64,000 nt of DNA, from assembly GCF_009389715.1 (NCBI RefSeq), contig NC_052404.1, positions 9,618,480 to 9,682,479 of the forward strand. Reading direction: 5' to 3'. The notes beneath the pieces are model-generated. The model did no database searches and was not told where the DNA came from. It was given only the letters and a program-made list of their open reading frames with translations. Position numbers and translations under genes: made by a program. Every line of letters begins with the position of its first letter. Position 1 is the stretch's first letter. Of the stretch, positions 12,341 to 23,300 are shown one piece after another. This stretch comes from Phoenix dactylifera. Lineage: Eukaryota > Streptophyta > Magnoliopsida > Arecales > Arecaceae.

Positions 12341-12345
12341 ATTAC

Positions 12346-13299
12346 CTATTCAACTCTTTTAAAACAGAACGATATTTAGATGTGTGGATTATCTTGCCAG
12401 ATGATTCTCGTTGGAAGAATGTTCGGAAGGTTGATATGCCCGTTCCACAATCTCCTCCATCATGATGGTATTAGATCTTAATAATGTTAAGAGTCACCCA
12501 TGCTTCTTTTACAATTTTGTTAGTGGATGACTAGTACAACTTTGAAAAGGAGAAATCTTGAGCATTTGAAGTTGTTATACTGCTTCCTACTAACTCGTGA
12601 ACATAGATTGATCAGCTTGAGGTACTATTCTTTTGACATTGCCTTTTCTACACAGGCAGGGAGATTTCAAAGTTGGACTGCATGAGGTGTAATGGAACTC
12701 TAAATTTCAATGGGCTATTCCATGTGTATACGCCCAAAGACCTAATGTTGAATAATTACCTCTCATGAGGAAAAGAACTGTAGGTCGACGGGCCACTCGT
12801 GCACATTTAATTGGGGCCATAAAGTTACAAAGCCAACATAAACAGTCCCAAGCTCATATCACAGGGCAGCGAGGATGTTTTTCTATGGAAGTTTCATAAG
12901 TGAGTGTGCGTAAGTAGAAAGGAGAACTAATGTGGCAACCATTTTGAACTATTTTACTCAAAGAAAACAAGAAAAATATCATCATTATTATCGCTCTCGA
13001 TGATCACAGAATATAATCAGTTACAATTCTTTGCGGAGCTTTCCTATTTGTTGATTCGATTTTTCTCAATAATATGTCTGAATTTCCATGTCATTTTGTC
13101 GCTCAGAAAATTTAAAGGACTATGTTGAGGAGTTCCAAATTTAACAAACTTTTGAATACATGTTAATTGTAGAAAAACATCGCAATTTGAAAATTGAATT
13201 TAGCTCAAAAACATCATGCAATTCTTTATCGAACTTTCGAATGGACAGAATCCAGACCATTAATCCCATTGCCATGACCTACTGCTTGTTTATGACCAT
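12346..13299. other. Intergenic DNA, nothing recognised
   Basis: Between the solo LTR and the TRIM-like element the sequence is AT-rich with stops in all frames. No homology to a known family was noticed. Confidence 0.4.
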
Positions 13300-13673
13300 T
13301 GTCACAACTCAGGATCTTAGTCCTGTATAAGTACCCAAGTTCTTCTCGATGAACAACCGATGTGGAACTAAACACACGCCAACACGGATCCTCACATACT
13401 CCCTCCATTTAAGCCATGGCGTTCTCATTCGGCTAAGAGTTCAAATCCATTTAAATTTAATTACAAGTGCCACGATCGGCCCGTAGTCAGCCTCCATGAA
13501 CCCATGTTGCAGTATCCTCCAGTCCACATAGGCTATGGACCGAGTTCGCTCAGATACCATTTGTCACGATTCAGGACCTCATCTAAAAATACTAGCCGAA
13601 AGATATTTTTTGGGTTCTTTAGTCCTATATAAGTACTCAAGATCTTCTCGGTGCGCCCACATGGGTTCTCACG
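13300..13673 (-). mobile_element. TRIM-like mini-retrotransposon, copy 1 (TSD ACCAT)
   Basis: On the minus strand the element runs LTR (13673-13562, 112 bp), primer-binding site, about 165 bp of non-coding interior, a purine-rich stretch (ggagggagta), then LTR (13396-13300, 97 bp). Both LTRs end GTGACA or TTGTGACA, and the downstream one starts TGTGAGG. The PBS tggtatctgagc differs by one base from the initiator tRNA-Met site. The 5-bp duplication accat lies at 13295-13299 and 13674-13678. Both LTRs have deletions relative to the 137-bp LTRs at 57051-57786. It has no coding capacity. Confidence 0.88.
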
Positions 13674-14380
13674 ACCATCATATTGGGTGGCATGGGTTGT
13701 AGGTCAAAGCCAAATTTAGATGGAACATATATTAGTTGCCTGCATTGGAGAGCCCAACACTAGCTTGGCAAGCTGATCATGAAATTTTGCACAAGCTCCG
13801 TATTTTTAAAGATTTATCATGAGAGCAATTGGACTAATGAAATCTCATCTACCTAGATAGCATTAATTCTCACCTTCCTTTCTCATTATAAAGTTTTTTA
13901 GTGTAATGCCATATGATAGCCCGAATGAGTGGAACCATGAGTAAATGGAATCTCCCAATTAAGCTTTGAGCGTTTGTCTTACTCTTAATGCCTTTTTATC
14001 AAGTCCTACCAATATTTTTTCCCATTACTCCCCACTAACTACTTATAGCGAGTACACGATTCAAACAACTCTCTATTAAAGTTTGGTGGCTGACTAAAGA
14101 AAGAAAAATCCAGTTTAGTTGGCTTAGAACGGCAACAGTAGTGCTCACTTAAGTAGCTAATAATTAATTCATCAAAAAAAGTATCTAATAATTACCTGGG
14201 ATCTTATTATTGTGCAAATGTATGGTAGTATATGTTTAAGTAACTTTAGACTACACGCAACAATATATCTTCACAAATGCAGTTTCGTGGATCGATATAT
14301 GAACAATTAGAGGCTGAGAATGCTCCAAGAAAGGCACAGATTGTTACAACCTTTTATCTCTTTATGTTGCATCCTTCTCT

Positions 14381-14381
14381 C

Positions 14382-14417
<36 letters not shown>

Positions 14418-14720
14418 GTGCTAAAGCGAATGTATCATACATGACGGGTATAGATACACTCAAAAAGTCAAAAGATAACACATCCCGGAATACTCCGGAT
14501 AAGCCCTTGGCTGAGAGAATTCACCTTACTTGAGCATACCTGAAATGAGCATCGAACCGGGCTAGTGTAGGATTGCAGTCATATCTTTCACGCAAAAAAA
14601 AAAAGAATTCACCTTACTTCGCACGATTCCACCGTTTTATGATCTCAAAACAATCCAAACCCCATCAATCATCCACCTGCATATATCTCAAAGCGACCAA
14701 TGAATGATCCACTCTTTCAT
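14381..14720 (-). mobile_element. LINE 3' end with poly(A), minus strand
   Basis: A T run of about 36 bases at 14381-14416 is the poly(A) tail of a minus-strand insertion. Before it, the minus strand reads VFRDVLSFDF and ends with atgtatgatacattcgc, close to FRNVLLFDF and atgtatgatacctccg at the end of the LINE at 29285. The upstream limit is uncertain. The copy is interrupted by a 72-bp A-tailed insertion at 14532-14603. Confidence 0.65.
14532..14603 (+). mobile_element. 72-bp A-tailed insertion with 16-bp target-site duplication
   Basis: A 61-bp sequence followed by 11 A is flanked by perfect 16-bp direct repeats agaattcaccttactt at 14516-14531 and 14604-14619. A tail plus long duplication is the hallmark of LINE-mediated retroposition of a small RNA. 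The source is not identified. The antisense strand has a tRNA-like B box (ggttcgatgctc) and a gactgca anticodon-loop-like stretch resembling tRNA-Cys, but that is the wrong strand for the A tail. Confidence 0.7.
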
Positions 14721-15039
14721 TGGGAGGATGGTTCATGAAAGGCTTTAGTATTCCTTTTACCTCGGGCGACCCGCATTTTTCTAATAGATATACAAAGCAT
14801 TTTTCTTTAACAAAAGATTGAGTCACCAAGCAACTGAACTACCTGAAATTTTTGGGTCACCTAACACTAGACTTGCTACCATGAATTGCACCAGCTTGGT
14901 TGATCCGTTTTCTCTTCAATGATTAATTCAGCCCACCTTTCTCTGACCATGCACCTTAAAAATAATAGTTCATGCTTTATATAATGGTGCATTTTGTTCC
15001 AGATGGAGCAGCTGGTTGGAACGAGGTTATTTCTCTACC

Positions 15040-15145
15040 CACACGTGGCGAGGGATTAGGTTTGGGAAAACGTACGTGAAAAATCATCAGCCGGAGGTAT
15101 AAATATCAAACCCTTGGGATAAATGTCTACCTTCCACGCCACGTG
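15040..15145 (+). promoter_or_regulatory. Promoter-like cluster: two G-boxes around a TATA motif
   Basis: CACGTG cores occur at 15042-15047 and 15140-15145, and tataaatat lies between them at 15098-15106. This resembles a plant ABRE/G-box promoter, but no recognisable gene follows on either strand. The frame at 15160-15636 has no known motif and ends in a TA microsatellite. It may be a relic or chance. Confidence 0.25.
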
Positions 15146-15588
15146 CATCCCACGCGACATTGCACTCGCCAACGACTCCAAATACTAGAAGACGGGAACG
15201 TCCCAATTTGTTGACGGCCTCCCTGCATCCGAAACTAGCTTTAATTAAATGGCCAATTGGGCGTGGCTTTATCAGAAAGGAACAAAAGGTCGTGGTGAAG
15301 GCCTGGTCTACGGTCCGGAGTGGACCCATTCCCATCTTTTGGATCTTGGCCTTCGAGATAAGAGGCCAACTTACGGGCCCCACGGTTCTCACTCACGTCT
15401 CCATGAACCACTCAGGTGACAAGACCTGCCCACTAATTCCTTGCATGGACTTTCCATCACAACGTAATAAAAAAAGAAGAAAACTTATGGAGCCGTTTTT
15501 CGTTGCCCGTAACTCCGTTTGGAAGAGACCTTGGTGGTTGCTTGAGGTTTCCTATAACACTCTCTTCCCACATTTTTTTAAAAGAAGA

Positions 15589-15589
<1 letters not shown>

Positions 15590-15635
<46 letters not shown>
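15590..15635. repeat. (TA)n microsatellite
   Basis: A pure AT dinucleotide run of about 45 bases. Confidence 0.95.
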
Positions 15636-15637
<2 letters not shown>

Positions 15638-15639
15638 AA

Positions 15640-17341
15640 TCTAATAAATAAGAATTGAATTGATTGTTACCTTTCTAAGTGGGAGGATATTTTAATTGAC
15701 CTCTTTAACTCCTTCCATCGATGCAAGAGACTTCAATCTGGATAATAGACAAGCGGTTCTCTATGAAACAAATAAGCATGATTAAATTTATGATTACACT
15801 TAAATGGTTTCCATATTTAAAATGAAAAAATAGAACTCCGACTTTGCATTTAATTGCTTGTACCTAACGTGCAGATGTGCTGGTGCAAGAAACCTAATGG
15901 ATTTAGTAAGTACAATTGTTTATAAAATTGTGGATAAACAAAAATTTTTGACATGAAATAGGCAATGGTATTTTGGTGATGAGAGACAATAAGTTGTTCG
16001 ATGGTCAATATCAAGAAAGTATGGTTGCATTTATGACTTCTCTCCCATTGATTATGTTTTGATCGAAACACGAGTATCTACCATATTTAATGCATTTGTA
16101 TGACTTATGATAGAAAGAAAAAGTTGGTGAACGACTTTACAGTACACTATATTAAGTTCTATGAACAAGAAAGTAGTTTTGCTGAAGAGAGACTGAGACC
16201 AAACAAAAACAAGTTCTATAAATGGTAGGGATCTCGTTTCTAGCGGATATATAAACCGAAACATTATAGCTGATCCACTGTCATTTTACAATTTTATTTG
16301 CCTATTTTACCGTTTTATTCTTCCATCTTGCTGGATTCAACCAAACTTGATCCGACTCAAATCACCGATGCCATGTTTAAAGTTTGGATCCTGTTGTAGA
16401 CCCATTGGACAAGATGAATCCAATCAAACCCGTACTAATGCATCCAAAATAATTTTTTTTAAAAAAAGTAAAATAAATTTTCAACCAACGAACTATTCAA
16501 CCCACCTAAATATTTTTTAAAAAATTTAAAATTAAGTTAGAAAGAAACGCTACCAGTTGTAGCTGTAAATCTCGACCGAGATAATAAATATCTAGAATCC
16601 AATTTATATCATTAACACCTGTGAATTTTGTTTTTATTGCGAGGGTGCATTATAATTTCTCACCGGCAACTTTTAGTACCAACCAATGCCACTGCAGCAC
16701 AATAATTTCGCTCATTATTGTCTGCAAGATTAGTTGGGTGATACTTTTTCACTCCATTCCTAGTAACCATGTTCTAATTGCGTCGCGTGCTGCCCATTTG
16801 ATCATTTCTCTGTGAAATGTCCGGCCAAGCGGCTGGAAATACGCGCTAACCCAACACCAACGGCCATACCAAGTATTCTCTTTTTTTTAAAAAAAATACT
16901 TTTCAAGCTATGGGTCAAAAAGACCACATCATATGATATCACATGATATTTGAGAGAGAGAGAGAGAGAGAGAGGGAGATAGAGCAAAGCGGACGGAAAC
17001 CGCCCGCCCTCCCCGAAACCCACCTCCCACCTCTTTGCGAGAGCGAACGAAGGAAGCCGAAAACGGATCGATATAAAGATTAGAGTAGGACTGATACGAT
17101 TTAATCCCCACTAAACCCCTCCAAAAAAAGAATTTAATACAGGCATGGAGTCGGCGTTGAATGCTTCCCCTCACCTCCACCGCCTCCTCCTTTCTCGTTT
17201 CCGCGCTCCCTCCTCCCCTCCGCGGAAACTCCGATCTTTTCTAATCCTCTGCTCCTAAATTCTTATGCTCCCATTTTTTTTCCCAGAAATTTTTTTGTTC
17301 CGTTTCGATCTTGATGCTAAAATTCTGAGAAGAAATCGAAG
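15640..17341. other. Intergenic and upstream region of the LRR receptor-like gene
   Basis: This is AT-rich DNA with no supported gene up to about 16900. A (GA)12 run at 16952-16975 and GC-richer DNA after 16980 probably belong to the promoter and 5'UTR of the gene starting at 17342. GA repeats are frequent near plant transcription starts. No clear TATA box was assigned. Confidence 0.45.
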
Positions 17342-20300
17342 ATGGAGGGGTGGAGAAGACTTGGAATGAAGTCGCTGCAGCTGGTGGTGTTGTTGGTGTG
17401 GTTAACGCTCGATCTTTGCGCTTCTATCAATGATGAAGGTATAGTTGGGGTTGTTGGATGGGATGGGGTTTATTGTTAAAACTTGGTCTCTTGATTTGTT
17501 TCTTTGTTTTGATTGAAGGGAGGGCGCTGTTGAGGTTTAGAGAGAGGGTGGAGTTGGATCCATATGGAGCTCTGGCGGACTGGAATGAAGAGATCGGGGA
17601 CGATCCGTGTTCTTGGTTCGGGGTTCAGTGTTCCGGTGGAAGAGTCGTGGCTCTGTGAGCAATGCGGTTTCTTGAACAATTGCTTGTTTGCTTCGTTTTG
17701 ATCTGTTATCTTCTTGTTTTTCTTCTGTGCTTATCTGTTCCCAGATTTAATTGATGCTAGAAGGGTTTTGGATGGAAATGTTGATGGTTTTTTCCCCCTC
17801 CGAGTAGCAAGATTTTTGTGCGTTAGGTTGCTGAGGGGCACTGGGAGCTTTTCTCTGGGATAGTTTTGTTTATTACAACAGCTAAAATTGTCTTGCAAAG
17901 GAGCCTAGCCCCATGTAAAAGACCATATCGGGTGACATGGCCGATCAAACAGATTGATCCAATACTCAAAAATCATCAAGTTTGGGCTAGGAGCAATCTG
18001 AAATCCAGTAAATCTGTCATATATTTAGATAAGAATTCAGATCTGAATTCTAAAACCAATATGATGAAGGTTAATGAGTGATAAAGCTGCATTAGGCTCA
18101 GGTCCTTTAATTGTGGGATAGTGATAGAACAGTGCACTCTGAAGTCCAATATGTGATGGCTCACTCTTTAGTGGCTTCTTCGCAATTCCATCACGTATTG
18201 ATAATGATGCCTCTTCTCCAGCTCAAACTTATGTGGAATTGGCTTGAATAGCAAATGTTTGGTGACATGTCGTCTTCCTTGATCCTATTATACAGATCTG
18301 AAACCCTATCCTCGTGGGGCCTCCTTAGATCATTGTTCATATGCTTATCTGCTCCTTCTTGATTCTTGGCTATCTAATTTGTGCTGCCTGAGTCTTAATG
18401 TCATGGCTTTCTGGAACGAGAAATCATTTCTCTTCATCATATTAGACCATGTAAATTAGATATGTCATTGGAACCCTATCCTTTTTTTTAATCTTATACT
18501 TGAGGATTATGAAATTAAGAAACTGTGATGTTTCATGTCTATCTATTTTGATAGGATTTGCACTTCCTTTTCTATTTCCATTAGAACATCATCAGAAAAC
18601 ATTATGTCATATTCCAAAAAACATACACACCATGGAAGCTCCTGAGCATTATTAGTTGATTGCGTATAGGATAAGTATAAAAAGAGAATGGCTTTAGCTT
18701 AACTCTATCAAAACTTGTCTCGTCATAACTACTTTGCAAACTTAACAGTACTGCTGTACACATGCTTGTAGTGATTTCAACCTAACCTTTTGGTTTGTCT
18801 TCCTTTCATAATGCCTTCTAAATTACTCCTTGCATCACTTTACTTTATGCATTCTGCAATCAAATGAAAACAACCTTCATTTTGAACTTCTTTATAAAGC
18901 TAAGCTGTTGATGTAGATCTGATCTGGGTTGACCATGTCTGCAATATAGGATCTGAAATCAATATCACATCTGCTATATGTATATATTTATAAAGATAAT
19001 TCAGATCAACACTGAAAACCTGTGAAGAGAGTGAATCCAAGTGTCTGAAGGCAAATCCTCAAGCTTCAGGTTGATCTTACCCATAAACAAAAAAAGAGGG
19101 GAAAGGTGCTTTAGAAGAAAAGAACTGCCATTTTTTATCAATTTTTATCAGAACCGACCTAGACCAGCTTCATATCCTAACTTTATAACCTTGCAATACC
19201 TTAATCATGTATAACAAACACTAACAACACTTGGTTGACAGCTGTGAATAAAATAAGAAAAAAAGACTCTGAGTTATCTGGTTAAGAGGGAGAGAATGGT
19301 CAGTGGAAGGTTGCAGCGATCCCCTCCCTTTTTCTTCTTTCATTCCCATTCCTTTTTTTTCTTTTTTTCCCTTTCTTTTCTCTTTGTTTTTGTCTCTTTC
19401 TTTTCTTGCTTGTCTCACTTTTCTCTGCTATAGGGAACTTAGCCCAGAATACATATACAGACGTACATACATATAGAGGTAGATGTCTACACTCAAGTGG
19501 ATCTCCACTTAGATTGATTAGGTCTAGATTGGATGAAGAGGGTCCTATATCAATGATGCAAGCTGTTGGATATGATCTACTCTCTCTAACTTACATACAG
19601 AGCAAAAATCATGTGATTTGAAGACTTCTAGCCTATGCATCAAGTGGTCAAGAAATTGGACAAATTAAATAACATGAAACTATACATGATATTTTGATCA
19701 CTTGATACATAGGCTAGGGCTCTCCAAAGTACATGATTTTTTGTGTGTAAGTAGTTTAGAGATAGTAGATCATATCCAAATTATCGGTATGGGACTCTCA
19801 TCGTTATGTATGTATGTATAACATATATTTGATTCTTGCTTTGGTGATCTAGTCGAGTGGAGCCAAGTCTACATCTATGTATGTATAACATATTTATTGA
19901 TATTTATGTAATTGGTTATTACTTTGGCGATTTGATTCCCATTCCTAGGAGTTGTTTTGCTGTTCCATATATTTTCTTTTATGATTTGTGAGAAGTGGTT
20001 TGTATAACATATATTTGATGTTTTGCTTTGTTGATCCACTTGAGGATAGCCAAGTCTACCTCTATGTATGTATAACATGTTTATTGATCTTTATGTATTT
20101 GATTCGTACTTCGGTGATTTGATTCCCAATCTAAGGAGTTGTTTTGCTGTTCTCAACATATATTCCTTTTATGATTTTTGATGAGTGCTTTGAAATATGT
20201 TGTTGGAACTTCTAGACTGGACATATCCCTCCATCATCACATAGCCTTCTACGCTCGCAAGTAACATAAAATAGTCATTCTTCCTATTGAAGCTTTTTTG

Positions 20301-23300
20301 ATATTTCTACATTCATTTTTCTTTTTTTAATCAGGAATTTGGAAGATCTTGGTCTCAAGGGAACACTTGCACCTGAACTTGGAAAGCTCATTCACATGAA
20401 GTTGCTGTGAGTACTTTTGAGCTCATGACTAATCATAGACTTTTATGCTTGCCGCCATTCTTATTCTCTTGCATAAATTCTCATTAGTACCTTTTCTACC
20501 TTTAGCATCGATTTATAGGGTGAAACTTTCTTACAGCATTTGTATCAAAAAAATGACAACATACAACTATTTCTGCATAAATATATCTTAGAATGGACTT
20601 TCCATTCTATATTGTTTATATCATGTTCATAACTTTATTTTGAAGCAATGTTCGTCGTTTTGATACTGGACCCCACACTGATACCATTATATTACAATGC
20701 CGGCTTGCTCGGTATGGTATCCAATCGTTGTATCGTGTGTCAGTACGTTCCTTCATACCATGTACCTTTATTTGGTACTATGGTACGGTGCAGTCGGTAC
20801 TTCAGTATCGGCCGGTATGGCAAATCTTGTTTTGAAGCTTATGAGAGAGAAACATTTGTACTATCAAGAAACTGTAAGTGATATCCACATATAGCACAAT
20901 TTCAGTGTTAACTTTTGTTGATACATCTCCACCACCTCACTAGATCTGCCCAGCAGAGATGGGTCCATCTGATAAGTTTATCCTATACTTTCTAGATTTT
21001 AATCCTAGATAAGGATTAGGTAAGAATTGCACCATCTTTGATGATGCTACCTTTACTATGAAGAATTTTGGCATGATATAACTATGAGATATGTTGTTAC
21101 ATGAGCAATCTTATCACCCTTTTTATGTTTAGAATGGCTTCCCCTGATTGGACATGCAAACATATATATGTCTCTCTCTCTCGATACACATTATGTATGT
21201 ATATTAAAGTTTGCCGTCTCGGTACGAAACCCCATACCGGTGCCACACTAGCATAGTGTCGTTATGGTATAGAATTTTTTTGGCATACCAAGTGTTGGTA
21301 CGCTACCCGTATCAGGTACCGGTACGGTATGGCATACCTTGATATATATGTATATTGTTATAAATATGCTTGTAGGCATGCGTGCATGCATGGATTTATA
21401 TGTATTTCTATTAATCTAATTTGTCTCGTCTTATAATTGATGATATCGAGATAAGGGAACTAATATGTCATTATTAGAGTTACTTTTCTTTTGGAAGTGA
21501 AAAAATTCGATTGGATATCGAAAGTCTGTCCTACTTTAGATTCGTGCCAGTCTTCTATTTTTTGATATTTCTACAATTTTAAGAAATGGAATCATTCCAT
21601 GCGTATTTAGAGAACTATATTTTTCATTTTCTAACTTATGTTGTTATTGTATTAACTTATTTCTTATCCTGCAGTATTTTACGCAATAATTCATTTTCTG
21701 GAATCATCCCTAGAGAGGTAGCACAATTGCAAAATTTGGAGGTATTGGACTTGGGACACAATAATCTCAGTGGACCACTTCCATGTGATCTTAATAATAT
21801 TTTGTCCTTGAAAATCCTGTAAGTTGTGATTAAATTATTGAAATTTCTGTATTCTTGGTAGTGATAAGTTTCACTGATCTCATTCTTTTACTCTCTACAG
21901 TATACTTGGAAGCAACAGGTTTATAGGTAGTACACCAGGAAAATTCCTTGAGCTTAATATTCTCCCTAAGCTCCAAATGGATGAAAACCTGTTATCTTCG
22001 AACAAAGGATCTATTACAAGGTAAAATATTTAAAAAGAATCCACAAATTGACATAGATTTTGAAAGCTTTCATTCATCACCGATTTATGTGATGTGGAGT
22101 TACTAGGACTGGGTTGTCAATGTTGCTGTTGGTGTTAGTAATTATCTATTACTTAAAAACTTCATTGGTTCATGTTATTGCATCCTATGGATTGCAAACG
22201 TGTAACTGACCTAAAATTTCTAACAGACCAGGAAGGTTCATGGTCAAAGAAATTCAAACCATTGAAGAGCCATAACCCATCATTCAAGAGTTTAGCTTAT
22301 TTGACTTTGAATGTCCAAAGATGGTGCTGGAATTGTCAATTGATTCATTGGTCGAGTTGAAGTGGATTTGGCATTGGCATATTCATGGTGTGCTTTTTTT
22401 TTGAGCCATGATCATTTGACAGCACTGCTAAAGATGAAGTGTCTCTAGTGTTTTCTAAAAGCCTGTCATTCCCGTCATTACCCTTTTCTTCCGAACATAC
22501 TGAGGTCCTATTTCTCTGAGCAAACTTTAATAGTAGAATGAATCACTTCAAATCAAGGTTTTAAAGTAGTGTCCCGGTATTTCTATGGAACAGGACACCC
22601 CGTTGTCCCACCCCATCCCGACAGTGGTCCCGGTCATTCATCCGGATAAATATTCTCTGCCTCTCTCCCCTTCTTTTCTTCCTTTTTAATCTTTCTTTCT
22701 TTCGTTCGTTCTTTTTCATCTTTCTTTCTTGCTTTCTTTTTTATCTTTCTTTCTTTTTCTTCTTTCTTTCCTTCCTCCCTTTCCTTTTTCTTTCTTCTAC
22801 CTTCCTTTCTTTCCTTTCCTTTTTCTTTTTTTTTCTTATTCATTCCTTTATTTCTTTTTTCTTTTTTCGTCTTCTCTATCTTTCCTTTCTTTCTTTCTTT
22901 TTTTTCTCCCTTTCTTTCTTTGCTCCTCCTCCTTGTTCGTCTTCTTCCTCTTTCTTTTCACTTTTTCATTTTCTTCATCTTTCCTTTCTTTTTCTTCTTT
23001 TCACCCTGCATGGATGGGTTTCGGAGTTCCGACCCCATCTCGGTCCCATTTTCTTACAGGAATGGGATACGATGGCCGGGATGCCTGCTGTCCTACCGTA
23101 ACTCAAAACCTTGCTTTAAAAAGTAAAACCAACAAACTGTTGCAAGGGGGACAAACATAACATACTATTTATTGTTCATTCACGTGGATAAATTTAGCAA
23201 TACCATGACTTCTATAAAACTTAAAGTACAATTAAATACAGTATGAATCTCTAGGATAGTAATGTTTTCTAAAACCTTTAAAATTATAAACTTTACTCTT

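Noticed and set aside
11963-12379. Arg/Ser/Ala-repeat and Glu/Gln/Thr-repeat frames on both strands
   Set aside because: They are translations of the 30-bp tandem array in the solo LTR.
14532-14603. tRNA-Cys-like sequence on the minus strand
   Set aside because: There is no complete cloverleaf or A box, and the A tail marks the opposite strand as the copied RNA; not called as a tRNA gene.
15160-15636. 158-codon plus-strand frame after a promoter-like cluster
   Set aside because: It has no recognisable motif and ends by reading through a TA microsatellite as Tyr-Ile repeats.
22729-23160. 143-codon frame of Phe, Leu and Ser, and the opposite Lys/Glu frame
   Set aside because: It is a translation of a CTTT-type microsatellite within an intron.
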